Positions 1-8,887 of a stretch of DNA of 64,000 nucleotides are shown here, in pieces; position 1 is the first letter of the stretch; each line of letters opens with the position of its first letter. Made by a program: the position numbers and the translations under genes. This DNA is from Chitinophagaceae bacterium (GTDB lineage Bacteria; Bacteroidota; Bacteroidia; Chitinophagales; Chitinophagaceae): positions 186,001 to 250,000 of the forward strand of contig JADJFD010000001.1 of assembly GCA_016708765.1 (NCBI GenBank), read 5' to 3'. The notes beneath the pieces were generated by a model. It was not told the origin of the DNA, did not search any database, and worked only from the letters and a program-made list of their open reading frames with translations.

Positions 1-18
1 CTCATTGTTAATTATTAA

Positions 19-1416
19 ATGAATTTTATGAAACATATTATTATTTATATTTTCTTTTTTGCTGGATTTCTTTTCTTAGGAAGTTGCAAAAAATATGTTG
101 AAGTGGATCCTCCACGGACTTCACTCAGCGATGAACTTGTTTTCACTGATGATAAAACGGCAGAATCTTCGTTGACCGGTTTATACAGTACTATGAACAG
201 TTACTCTTCTTCGTTTGCCAATACGCAGGCCAATTTTTATCCATCTATGAGTGCTGATGATTTTCATGTGGCTACTGCTAACACTACTTCAGATGAATTC
301 AAAGAAAATGGGCTAACTATCGGTAACAGTGTTGTTTCGGGTTTATGGTCACAGCCATATTCACTGATTTATCATGCGAATGCAGTGATCGAAGGATTAA
401 ATAAATCTACAACTGTTTCACTTGCAAAATCTACACAATTGATGGGTGAAGCGAAGTTTCTTCGGGCCTTTTTTTACTTTCACCTGGTGAATTATTTTGG
501 CGATGTACCATTAATAACTAATACTGACTTTCTAATTAATACATCATTGCCAAGAACAAAAGCCGATCTCGTATATGATGCAATTATACAGGATTTACTA
601 GATGCACAGGCAGCTTTAAGCGATAATTATCCGCAGTCCGAACGCATAAGAGCAAACAAAGGAGCAGCTACTGCATTACTGGCAAGGGTTTATTTGTATA
701 GGAGCCAGTGGGATAAAGCAGAAACCGAATCTGCTAAAGTGATTGATGATGCAAAATATGTTTTACAGACAAACATCAATAATGTCTTTCTCAGAACAAG
801 TACAGAAGCAATCTGGCAATTGCAGGCCATTAATACTTCTACAGCAGGACCTATCAATACATGGGAAGGCTATTCGATTATACCTATCAACGCTACCACA
901 GCCCCGGGTTACGTTATGTACCCGAATTTTATCTCATCTTTTGAATCACTTACAGACAAGAGATACCTGAACTGGCTGAAAGCTTATACCCCTGCGGTAG
1001 GACCAATTGTATTTTATCCGTTTAAATATAAAGTGAGAACGGGGACTGTTACAGAATATTCAATGGTACTCCGTAAGGCAGAGCAATACTTGATCCGTGC
1101 AGAAGCAAGAGCACAACTCAACAATCTATCCGGTGCCAAATCGGATATTGATGAAATAAGAATTAGAGCCGGTCTTCCTATACTTGGTGCAGGCCTTACT
1201 AAAGATCAAATTTTATTAGCCGTTGAAAAAGAAAGAAAACTAGAATTGTTTAGTGAGTGGGGCCACCGGTGGTTCGACCTCAAAAGAACGGGCCGAGTAG
1301 TAACCGTTCTTGGTGCTTTCAAAACAGCAGTTTCTACAGATGATCAATTATACCCGATCCCATTGAATGCAACTCTCACAAACAATAATTTGGTACAAAA
1401 TCCTGGATATTTTTAA
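19..1416 (+). CDS. RagB/SusD family outer-membrane lipoprotein
   Basis: SusD-family proteins are surface lipoproteins that cap a SusC TonB-dependent transporter and bind glycans or peptides for import. The N-terminus is a lipoprotein signal with a lipobox ending LGSC (cysteine near residue 23), followed by helical TPR-like repeats. The family C-terminal block ERKLELFSEWGHRWFDLKR lies at about residues 405-424. At 465 residues it is a slightly short family member. A second ATG three codons in is an equally good start. No SusC partner is visible, because the window begins just upstream; it is probably there. The TlpA-type gene follows 18 bases on, as in many Bacteroidota Sus-like loci. The substrate cannot be told from sequence. 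Confidence 0.93.
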   Translation: MNFMKHIIIYIFFFAGFLFLGSCKKYVEVDPPRTSLSDELVFTDDKTAESSLTGLYSTMNSYSSSFANTQANFYPSMSADDFHVATANTTSDEFKENGLTIGNSVVSGLWSQPYSLIYHANAVIEGLNKSTTVSLAKSTQLMGEAKFLRAFFYFHLVNYFGDVPLITNTDFLINTSLPRTKADLVYDAIIQDLLDAQAALSDNYPQSERIRANKGAATALLARVYLYRSQWDKAETESAKVIDDAKYVLQTNINNVFLRTSTEAIWQLQAINTSTAGPINTWEGYSIIPINATTAPGYVMYPNFISSFESLTDKRYLNWLKAYTPAVGPIVFYPFKYKVRTGTVTEYSMVLRKAEQYLIRAEARAQLNNLSGAKSDIDEIRIRAGLPILGAGLTKDQILLAVEKERKLELFSEWGHRWFDLKRTGRVVTVLGAFKTAVSTDDQLYPIPLNATLTNNNLVQNPGYF

Positions 1417-1434
1417 CCTGTCAAAAAAATTACA

Positions 1435-3393
1435 ATGCTGAAATTTGATAAACAGGTAACATCCTGTTTTACCCAATCGCTTTCACAATATTTATTCTTT
1501 ACAATGTTTTTCCTTACATCTGTATGTGGAATAGCGCAACAGGTGAAAATAAAGCCTGAATTTCCAAAGAGGGGTGAGGTTGTTACCATTTACTTTACTC
1601 CGGCCTTAACAGTTAAAGAGGATACAACTCAAATCAATGAAAAGGATACAGCTGTAACTATCGTATTCACCTATTCAAATTTTTATAATGTTCCATATCG
1701 CCTTCCTATGGAGAAAAAAGGGAATCATTGGGAAGCTTCTTTTTTACTGGAACGTTATGCAACCTATGCAACTTTTACTTTAGAAAGTGGAACGAAAATA
1801 CAGTTACCTAAGAAGATGAAACATTATGAAGTAGCGGTATTTAATAAAGACAATAGAGTAAAAAGTGGTTATTTGTATGAATCTTATAGCTTGTCTGCAC
1901 AAATGGGGAAGGACTCCGCAGTTCCTGATCTGCAATTGGCATTGTTACAAAAGGAATTGGAAATCTATCCAGATAATTATGAGGCCAAGGTTAGGTTACT
2001 TCATAATAAAATGAATCGTACGACTGGTGACGAGAAAGAAAAATACAGAATTCAGGCGTTGAATGTAATTGCGGCCAATTTTTATAAAAAACCAGGAGAT
2101 CCTGGTTTAAGGGATAAAACAACAATGGGGTATTTGATCATTGGTGAAAAAACTAGGGTCGATTCTATTCATAAAGTGATCAGGGATAAATATCCGAATA
2201 CAGATGCCGGTTATGATATGCAGGTGTCGGAAATACAGCGTTTGGATGACAAAAAGGAAAGAAAAAATAAAGCAGAGTCGTTGTTGAAGAAAACGCCGTC
2301 GGCAAAAGCAAAATTCATTAATGAACTCCACGAAACATTAATGCAATATTATGTTGAAGCGAAAAATTTGAAGAAGGCCTTATATCATCTTAATCTGATT
2401 AAAACAGATACGACTCCTTATCGTGGACCGACTTTATTAAAACATGCACTGTTATTTTTAAATAATGGGATGCTTTTGGATACGGCATTGGTCTATACAG
2501 AAAAAGCTTTTGGTTTAGCAGAAAGCTTTCCTGCAGGACTAATCCGCTATTGGCCCGAAACAGGTTATGTACTTCCTTATGTATCTCCCTCTGTTAAAAT
2601 GCAGGTAGTACAAACGGCACGGGCAAATTCCCTTTCATTGAAAGCACTCATTCTCCATAAAAAAGGCGACAGGCAAAAAGCCGGAGAAAATCTTAGTCGG
2701 GCACTTGCTTTATCCTCTGATCCGAAAACATTGGCCAATGCGGCCGTCTATTACCGTCTTGAAGGCAAATATGAAGATGCGTACCATCTAACTAAAAAAT
2801 TGGTAATGGACGGGCAAGAAGATACAGCGGCACAACGCCACATGCAGGAAGATTATACCAAATGGAAAAAAAGTACCGATGGGTGGGAAAAAGAAATGAA
2901 AGATGTGACGGATCATTGGAGAACGGTAATAATGATTGGATTGAAGAAAGAACGTATCAATAAGAAACTTCCTGTAATGGAGAGATTGGTAAATATCAAG
3001 GGAGAGCCGGTTCCTGCTTCAGCAATGGTAGGAAAAGTAGTTGTGATTGATTTTTGGGCTACCTGGTGTGTTCCTTGTATGAAGGAGATGCCATATTTAC
3101 AGGCTGTTTATAACCGTTATAAAGATAATCCAAAAGTGCTTTTCATGGTTGTTAACAGCGGGTCTGGGAATACGTTGCAAGATGCACAGGGATGGAAAGG
3201 GAATAAAACATATTCTTTTCCTGTTTATTATACCGATGAAAAATTGTTAGGAGAAAGGTTTGGATTTAATGTAATCCCTTCCACTTTTATTGTTTCGCCT
3301 TCGGGATATATTCAATTCCGCAATATAGGTTTTGAAGGGCCGGCAATTGAGTATAAATTGTCTACTGCTATTGATTTGTTATTGTCGGAATAA
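1435..3393 (+). CDS. TlpA/ResA-like thioredoxin-fold protein with helical repeat region
   Basis: This is a 652-residue exported protein. A signal-like hydrophobic segment (about residues 15-35, ending in IAQQ) is followed by a beta-rich region and then helical TPR-like repeats (roughly 150-500). The C-terminus is a thioredoxin-fold TlpA domain with the redox motif WCVPC at residues 544-548. TlpA/ResA-family proteins act as periplasmic thiol-disulfide oxidoreductases. In Bacteroidota, large versions like this are common next to SusC/SusD pairs, though their exact role there is not established. It lies 18 bases after the SusD gene and is probably co-transcribed with it. An internal ATG at residue 24 is an alternative start. 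Confidence 0.85.
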   Translation: MLKFDKQVTSCFTQSLSQYLFFTMFFLTSVCGIAQQVKIKPEFPKRGEVVTIYFTPALTVKEDTTQINEKDTAVTIVFTYSNFYNVPYRLPMEKKGNHWEASFLLERYATYATFTLESGTKIQLPKKMKHYEVAVFNKDNRVKSGYLYESYSLSAQMGKDSAVPDLQLALLQKELEIYPDNYEAKVRLLHNKMNRTTGDEKEKYRIQALNVIAANFYKKPGDPGLRDKTTMGYLIIGEKTRVDSIHKVIRDKYPNTDAGYDMQVSEIQRLDDKKERKNKAESLLKKTPSAKAKFINELHETLMQYYVEAKNLKKALYHLNLIKTDTTPYRGPTLLKHALLFLNNGMLLDTALVYTEKAFGLAESFPAGLIRYWPETGYVLPYVSPSVKMQVVQTARANSLSLKALILHKKGDRQKAGENLSRALALSSDPKTLANAAVYYRLEGKYEDAYHLTKKLVMDGQEDTAAQRHMQEDYTKWKKSTDGWEKEMKDVTDHWRTVIMIGLKKERINKKLPVMERLVNIKGEPVPASAMVGKVVVIDFWATWCVPCMKEMPYLQAVYNRYKDNPKVLFMVVNSGSGNTLQDAQGWKGNKTYSFPVYYTDEKLLGERFGFNVIPSTFIVSPSGYIQFRNIGFEGPAIEYKLSTAIDLLLSE

Positions 3394-3949
3394 CTATGTA
3401 GATGATATGGCTACCTTCTATTTTTATATTTGGTAGTGCATACATTTTCTGCCCTTTTTCAGGATTTAGTTAGCTGACCGAGTGGGAGAGTTTTCAAATC
3501 ACTTTATTTCAGATTTAAACTTTTTAGCTTCCTTATATGATTAATTATTAAATGTTTATTAAATCATTTTTTAAAATTTTAAGCCCAGGCGTATTTAGAA
3601 TTCTTTCGATTTCATTAAAATAAGATAGGTTATTGGAGAATAGAGTATTAAAATATGATCATTGAATTCATAGTATATATTTTAATAATTGTGATATAAC
3701 TTTGAAAAAAATTATTTTTATAACAATAGATTTCAGTATTTAATTTTACAATTAAATAGGATGATAAATCTTTGTTTTGTGTAATTCGATTTGTTTTTTG
3801 TACTTTTAGACAGATCTTTTTCAGACTGGTGTACTTTAAGAGACATTTGCAAATCTTGACTTTTTTGTAATAAATGAATTTGTCAAATAAATGGTTGCAC
3901 TTAATTGGTTTTCAGTGTTATAAATGAATTTTTATTTATCAAAATACTA

Positions 3950-3973
3950 GTCCCGTTCGAATCCGCTCGGGAC
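3950..3973 (+). other. tRNA T-arm-like hairpin, possible attachment-site remnant
   Basis: GTCCCG at 3950-3955 pairs perfectly with CGGGAC at 3968-3973, around a loop that contains TTCGAAT, the usual T-loop sequence of tRNA genes. The spacing does not make a proper five-pair T stem, and no tRNA 5' half lies upstream. It could be a decayed tRNA 3' end such as integrases leave at att sites. That reading is inference. Confidence 0.3.
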
Positions 3974-3986
3974 CTCTACAAACTAT

Positions 3987-4013
3987 GACCTGCTAGAATT
4001 AGCAGGTCTTTTT
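3987..4013 (+). terminator. Rho-independent terminator
   Basis: A nine-pair perfect stem (GACCTGCTA with TAGCAGGTC) and a GAAT loop are followed by a run of five T. It sits 13 bases after the tRNA-like hairpin, as if terminating a lost RNA gene, and would also stop read-through from the Sus-like locus. Confidence 0.75.
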
Positions 4014-4288
4014 CATTTAAGTATTTATTGTGGAAGAAGCATTCCTTTCTTGACTATTATTATTTTACTGGTAACTTCATTCGATGGCCTAACAAATTTG
4101 TATGGAGTTTAGACGAGTTGCTGATAATGAATTGGTTCTGGTTACTTTTTTTCAGATGAACTATACAACAATAAGTAAATATTGAAATAGGATTTTTTTT
4201 TGAAAATCAAAAAAGGATTGTTTGGCGACTCGCTTTTAAACGAAGAGTAATGCTATATATAATACTGTTAAAATAATTCAAGAAGTAA

Positions 4289-5458
4289 ATGTTAATGCAA
4301 CAAACAATGCGTTGGTTCGGCCCAAATGATCCGGTAAGTCTGGCAGATATACGACAATCGGGTTGCGAAGGTGTTGCGACGGCCTTACATCATATTCCGG
4401 TAGGAGAGATATGGCAACTCGATGAGATAAATAAAAGAAAGCAACAAGTTGAAGATGCTGGTATGTGCTGGACTGTAATTGAAAGTTTGCCCGTTAGCGA
4501 AGACATAAAAAAGCAAAGCGGAATTTTTTTATTACATATTGAGAATTACAAACAAAGCCTTCGAAATGTTTCCGCCTGCGGGTTAAAAGTTGTGACGTAC
4601 AATTTTATGCCCATAATTGATTGGATGAGAACTGACGTTTCTTACACGATGCCAGATGGAAGCAAGGCGCTGTATTTTGAACGTTCTGCATTTATTGCCT
4701 TTGATCTATACTTATTAGAAAGACCTCGAGCCGGAAAAGATTATACTGAAGTCGAAACAATGAAGGCAAAGCAAAGATTTAATGGAATGACAGGAGCTGA
4801 AAAGGAAACACTTTTTAAAAATGCATTACTTGGTTTACCAGGAAGCGAGGAACAGTTTACAGAAGAGCAAATATTGACAGCATTAAAAACCTACAATGGC
4901 ATTGATGAGGTTAAACTCAAACAAAATCTCTTTTATTTTCTTCAGCAAATAATTCCTGTTGCAGAAGAGTGTGATTTAAAAATGGCCATTCATCCAGATG
5001 ATCCTCCTTACCCTGTTTTAGGATTACCAAGAATAGTAAGTACAGAGCAGGATGCAGAAGATATTCTTTCCGCTATTCCATCTCCGGCAAACGGCCTTTG
5101 TTTTTGTACTGGTTCATTGGGAGTTAGGCCAGATAATAACCTTATGAAAATGCTTAAACGTTTCGGAAGCCATATCCATTTCTTGCATTTAAGAAACACA
5201 ACAAGAGATAGTGAGGGGAATTTTTATGAAGCAAATCATCTTGAAGGCGATACAGATATGTATGCTGTTATTCGAGAAATTTTAATGATCATGAAGCAGC
5301 GGAATATTTCGATACCCATGCGACCAGATCATGGACACCAAATGCTGGATGATTTAATGAAAAAAACTAATCCCGGATATAGTGCTATCGGCAGACTTAG
5401 AGGTCTTGCTGAACTTAGAGGATTGGAGTTAGGAATTTCGAAATCATTGAATCTGTAA
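4289..5458 (+). CDS. uxuA: mannonate dehydratase
   Basis: UxuA (EC 4.2.1.8) dehydrates D-mannonate to 2-keto-3-deoxygluconate in glucuronate breakdown. The cytosolic 389-residue protein opens with the family signature MRWFGPNDPVSLADIR and GATALHH-like VATALHHIPVGEIW. Metal-ligand regions typical of the family are visible: AIHPDDPP, the FCTGSLGV segment, and MRPDHGH near the C-terminus. The length matches the family. Start choice is uncertain: ATGs occur at codons 1, 3 and 7, and the third sits directly at the conserved MRWFGP. No other hexuronate genes lie beside it in the window. Confidence 0.95.
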   Translation: MLMQQTMRWFGPNDPVSLADIRQSGCEGVATALHHIPVGEIWQLDEINKRKQQVEDAGMCWTVIESLPVSEDIKKQSGIFLLHIENYKQSLRNVSACGLKVVTYNFMPIIDWMRTDVSYTMPDGSKALYFERSAFIAFDLYLLERPRAGKDYTEVETMKAKQRFNGMTGAEKETLFKNALLGLPGSEEQFTEEQILTALKTYNGIDEVKLKQNLFYFLQQIIPVAEECDLKMAIHPDDPPYPVLGLPRIVSTEQDAEDILSAIPSPANGLCFCTGSLGVRPDNNLMKMLKRFGSHIHFLHLRNTTRDSEGNFYEANHLEGDTDMYAVIREILMIMKQRNISIPMRPDHGHQMLDDLMKKTNPGYSAIGRLRGLAELRGLELGISKSLNL

Positions 5459-5471
5459 GTTCAGGATTATA

Positions 5472-6377
5472 TTATCGTTCTATAAAGACCTGCTTCCCGT
5501 TTAACCTTGTTAAGGAATCAAGCACCTTTATTGAATCTACTGCATTTATAGGTAGCAATAAAAAAAGTTTGAAGGAGACAGAATCTTTGGTTTCCATCTT
5601 TACATCCCACTGAAAAGTTTTTAGTTTTGCGTATCGCTGAGTAGCTCTGTCTTTATCTGAGACTTCCAGAACGAATTTAGTAGTTCCAGTCTGGTTACTG
5701 ATATTTTTAACGGGTAGTGCTGTTATTGAATCTGGATTGGTGCTAAGGCTATCCTCCAGAAGGATAGTTTTGTTTTCTTTTGCTACTTCCGTCTTGTCAC
5801 TATTATCAGCAGATGTTCTCTTATAAACTGTATATCCTCCCCAGATTGCTAATGCGATTCCTGCAATAACCAAAATGAATGTAACTGGCTTTTTCCAGTT
5901 TGATTTTTTTTCTTGCTTATATAAGGCACTTTTATAATCTGAAACAGGCTCTTCAGTCGAAGAATTTTGCTTTGTTTCTTTTATTTTTTGTTCTGAAAGT
6001 TTTTCTGTTAGTGCACTGCCTGGTGTAAATGAATATTCACCTGATCTTATTCTTGTAAGGCTTCCAATGCCTTCGAAAAGAAAAGGCTTCCCGATATTCA
6101 TGAATTGTTTTGCCAGCTCCAGATGTGAATTCAGATCTGCAGAAGCTAATGCTTTTATTTTACCAGTGTAAGATGAAATAAATGAAACTAATTCCGGATC
6201 TTCTTTTGTCGCTGCATTACTTTCAAAAGAAACGCCTTCTATTCCAATTTCTTGATTTTTTTTATTCGAGTCTTCATCAATTATAATGGAATTGTCAAGA
6301 AGGAAGCTCCCGATACCCTGTAGGTCCAGCCTTTTGTTTTTATAAAGATATTGAGCAATAAGATGGGTTAATTTCAA
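5472..6377 (-). CDS. HU-CCDC81-like membrane protein with SPOR-like C-terminus
   Basis: The N-terminus (HLIAQYLYKNKRLDLQGIGSF) resembles the HU/IHF-like CCDC81 domain found in Bacteroidota membrane proteins. A second such domain follows, then one transmembrane helix (WKKPVTFILVIAGIALAIWGGY). The C-terminal stretch FVLEVSDKDRATQRYAKL resembles a SPOR domain, a fold that binds denuded peptidoglycan. A cell-envelope or division role is inference. No ATG precedes the conserved start; I chose the TTG at 6375-6377, which gives MKLTHLIAQYLYKNK. A farther TTG at 6428 would add 17 residues with no family resemblance. A shorter relative lies at 51805-52359. Confidence 0.75.
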   Translation of the reverse strand: MKLTHLIAQYLYKNKRLDLQGIGSFLLDNSIIIDEDSNKKNQEIGIEGVSFESNAATKEDPELVSFISSYTGKIKALASADLNSHLELAKQFMNIGKPFLFEGIGSLTRIRSGEYSFTPGSALTEKLSEQKIKETKQNSSTEEPVSDYKSALYKQEKKSNWKKPVTFILVIAGIALAIWGGYTVYKRTSADNSDKTEVAKENKTILLEDSLSTNPDSITALPVKNISNQTGTTKFVLEVSDKDRATQRYAKLKTFQWDVKMETKDSVSFKLFLLLPINAVDSIKVLDSLTRLNGKQVFIER

Positions 6378-6449
6378 AGCCTTTTTAATTAAGAGACACA
6401 ATATAGATAAATTGTGCTGCTGATGCAAGTGGATAAGCCATTAGTATAT

Positions 6450-6457
6450 TAACTTTG
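6450..6457 (+). promoter_or_regulatory. candidate Bacteroidota -7 box (TAACTTTG)
   Basis: TAACTTTG matches the Bacteroidota -7 consensus TAnnTTTG and lies nine bases upstream of the ATG of the small membrane protein. No clear -33 TTG is found at the usual distance, so this is a moderate call. Confidence 0.35.
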
Positions 6458-6465
6458 CAAGAATT

Positions 6466-6783
6466 ATGCTTACAGAAGGGGAGAAAGAGTTTATCACATA
6501 TTGGGAGGAAAACAGAATACAAAAGAAAAAGGTACTTCGCCAGCTTTATGTCGGCCTACCAATGGCTGTTATTTTGATCATAGCCATTTTTATTAATTTT
6601 TTTTCAGGATGGTTTAAAAAGGCCGATATGGCCCTTCACAGAGAAAAATCCTCTCTAATCATTGTATTAATTGTGGCAGCATTAATGATTGTTATCTTCA
6701 TCGTAATTTTTTCTGCTCGCCATCGTTGGGATATGAATGAGCAATCTTACCGTGAATTAATAAGTAAACGGGATAAAGAATAA
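6466..6783 (+). CDS. small two-helix membrane protein of unknown function
   Basis: This 105-residue protein is not assigned to a named family. It has a charged N-terminus (EGEKEFITYWEENRIQKKK) and two clear transmembrane helices (about residues 30-48 and 63-82). A polar loop containing two lysines separates them, and the tail is charged and cytosolic. The N-terminal and tail regions look helical. It is divergent from the HU-CCDC81 gene, with which it shares a 90-base intergenic region, and is followed after 60 bases by an FKBP lipoprotein gene. The open frame, ATG start and upstream -7 box support a real gene. Confidence 0.7.
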   Translation: MLTEGEKEFITYWEENRIQKKKVLRQLYVGLPMAVILIIAIFINFFSGWFKKADMALHREKSSLIIVLIVAALMIVIFIVIFSARHRWDMNEQSYRELISKRDKE

Positions 6784-6843
6784 CTGCTGATATTTGCAGC
6801 GAAAAACCTTAAAAGGGAGTCTTAAATAAACAAACATATAAAA

Positions 6844-7323
6844 ATGAAAAAATTTCTTTCCATTATTTCTATTTCGATACTTCTTTTGGGTACTTCTAGT
6901 TGCTTAAAAGATGTGGATTCCTGCACACCTAAGAGTGTTCAAACTGAGGCTTCAGCAATTGCGGCGTATGCAACTGCCAACGGCATTAATGGAACAACTC
7001 ACCCAAGTGGAATCTACTATGAGATTGTAAATCCAGGTAGTGGTCCAACTCCGACGATCTCTTCTACAGTTACTGCTAATTATGTTGGAAAATTTATTAC
7101 TAACAACAGCACATTTGATCAAACAACTCCGGCGACAGGACCAGCTGCATTTCCGCTGAATGGTGTTATTGCTGGATGGCAAATTGCTTTGCCATTAATT
7201 CAAAAAGGGGGCACTATAAAATTCATAATACCGTCCTCTTTGGCTTATGGCTGTACAGGGTTTCGGACTATTGGCCCCGATGAAATATTGTTCTTCGAAG
7301 TTACATTGGTTGATGTAATGTAA
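6844..7323 (+). CDS. FKBP-type peptidyl-prolyl isomerase lipoprotein
   Basis: FKBP isomerases speed cis-trans isomerisation of prolyl bonds during folding of exported proteins. The 159-residue product has a lipoprotein signal with lipobox ending TSSC at residue 21, so it should sit in the periplasm or outer membrane. The FKBP fold follows: VTANYVGKF, then TFDQT, the VIAGWQIALPLIQKGG block, and the FIIPSSLAYGC...FFEVTLVDV end. The family position for a tyrosine after PSSLAYG is held by cysteine. A terminator lies directly downstream. Confidence 0.92.
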   Translation: MKKFLSIISISILLLGTSSCLKDVDSCTPKSVQTEASAIAAYATANGINGTTHPSGIYYEIVNPGSGPTPTISSTVTANYVGKFITNNSTFDQTTPATGPAAFPLNGVIAGWQIALPLIQKGGTIKFIIPSSLAYGCTGFRTIGPDEILFFEVTLVDVM

Positions 7324-7346
7324 TTTCCCTATTAATCAAATTTTTG

Positions 7347-7382
7347 AAACCCCGCTTAGCATTCTGCTTTACGGGGTTTTTA
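7347..7382 (+). terminator. Rho-independent terminator after the FKBP gene
   Basis: The stem AAACCCCG (7347-7354) pairs with CGGGGTTT (7372-7379) and is followed by a T-rich tail. It lies 24 bases after the FKBP stop codon. Confidence 0.85.
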
Positions 7383-7386
7383 ATTG

Positions 7387-7394
7387 TACTTTTG
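7387..7394 (+). promoter_or_regulatory. candidate -7 box (TACTTTTG) for serine dehydratase
   Basis: TACTTTTG fits TAnnTTTG and lies 15 bases upstream of the GTG at 7410. That placement supports translation beginning there rather than at the downstream TTG. Confidence 0.35.
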
Positions 7395-7409
7395 AAAAAA
7401 TAACAAGCT

Positions 7410-8836
7410 GTGTCATACGAGGCAATTTCCGTTTTTGATATTTTTAAGATAGGCGTAGGCCCTCTAGTTCGCATACATTGGGTCCGTGGCGGGCGGCTCA
7501 GCGGTTTGTACAAACATTGAAGGACAAGAACTTGCTGTTTGATGTAAACGAAGTAAGGGTTTTGTTATACGGTTCTTTAGCTAAAACAGGGAAAGGACAT
7601 GGTACTGATGTAGCCGTTCAACTGGGACTTTGTGGAGATGATCCGGTTACTTTTGCGGTAGATCAGATTGATGCCAAAATCAATGACATTACTAGTATGA
7701 AAAAATTGGTTTTGCTTGGCTTGCATGAAGTTGATTTCGACCCAAATGAAGACATAGATTTCCTTATCACAGAAAGCCTCCCTTTTCATCCCAATGCTGT
7801 TACATTTCTAGCTAAAACAATGAATGGAGATGATTTTGCCGAAACTTATTATTCAATAGGCGGTGGATTTGTTGTAAAAGAAGGAGAGGATACGATCGGC
7901 AGTGAAGTTGTTCAATTACCATTTCCAATTAATACTGCGGCTGATATTCAACATTGGTGTTTAAAAACTGGAATGTCAATAAGTGAAGTAGTGATGGAGA
8001 ATGAAAGTGCTTGGCGAAATGATGCCGAAACGAAAGAAGGTGTTTTGAATATCTGGAGGGTAATGAAAGAATGTATTTATCGTGGTTGTCATACTGGAGG
8101 TATGCTTCCAGGCGGATTGAATGTAAAAAGAAGAGCAGCGGCTTTAAATAAAAAATTAATAGCCGGAAAAGAATACAGTGATTACAATTCATGGTTATCC
8201 ATTATCCGATCTGGCGGAAATGATTTTAAATATACGTTGGATTGGGTAAGTTGTTTTGCATTGGCAGTAAATGAAGAGAATGCTGCATTTGGCAGAGTCG
8301 TTACAGCACCAACTAACGGTGCTGCGGGAGTGATTCCTGCAGTATTACAATATTATATTGCTTTTTGCGATGGTAATAAAGAAGAAAAGATTATACAGTT
8401 TTTATTAACGGCTTCTGAAATTGGCAGTATTTTTAAAAAAGGAGCGACACTTTCTGCTGCTATGGGTGGATGCCAAGCAGAGATTGGCGTTTCTTCTGCA
8501 ATGGCAGCAGCAGGATTGACAGAATGTATGGGCGGCACACAAAAGCAAGTGATGATGGCTTCTGAAATTGCTATGGAACATCATCTCGGTCTTACTTGTG
8601 ATCCAATTGGAGGCCTTGTACAAGTTCCTTGTATCGAAAGAAATACGATGGGAGCTATCAAAGCAATAACAGCCTCGCAATTAGCATTACAAAGCACTCC
8701 AGATTTTGCAAAAGTTTCATTGGATGCAGTCATCAAAACCATGTGGGATACAGCAAAGGACATGAATAATAAATACAAAGAAACGGCAGACGGCGGACTG
8801 GCGATAAATGTGCCATTGAGTTTGCCTGAGTGTTAA
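7410..8836 (+). pseudogene. sdaA: L-serine ammonia-lyase, frameshifted near the 5' end
   Basis: L-serine dehydratase (EC 4.3.1.17) is a [4Fe-4S] enzyme converting serine to pyruvate and ammonia. From the GTG at 7410 the frame reads SYEAISVFDIFKIGVGP. The family continues SSSHTMGPWRAAQRF, but here SSSHT-LGPWRA is found in the next frame, so one base appears missing near 7461-7464 inside the conserved GVGPSSSHT motif. The remaining 452 codons from a TTG at 7478 are intact, with the cluster-binding region GGCQAEIG and LTCDPIGGLVQVPCIERN. As written, the N-terminal segment is lost. This is either a sequence error or a recent lesion. Confidence 0.85.
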
Positions 8837-8887
8837 TCTCTTTTTATACTCTCTCTTACTTATCTTTAAGAATTAAATTATTTACCC

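Larger units (their letters stand above)
3394..4288. other. AT-rich intergenic region, about 0.9 kb, no gene recognised
   Basis: No reading frame with family resemblance is visible here on either strand. Most of the region is very AT-rich with runs of A and T. The only structured part is near the middle: a GC-rich hairpin containing a tRNA T-loop-like GTTCGAATC, followed at once by a strong terminator. It may be a scar from integration, or simply the long regulatory region between the Sus-like locus and uxuA. Confidence 0.6.

Noticed and set aside
7301..7513. Minus-strand 70-codon frame across the FKBP terminator
   Set aside because: It spans a terminator and the broken sdaA start, and has no protein family look.
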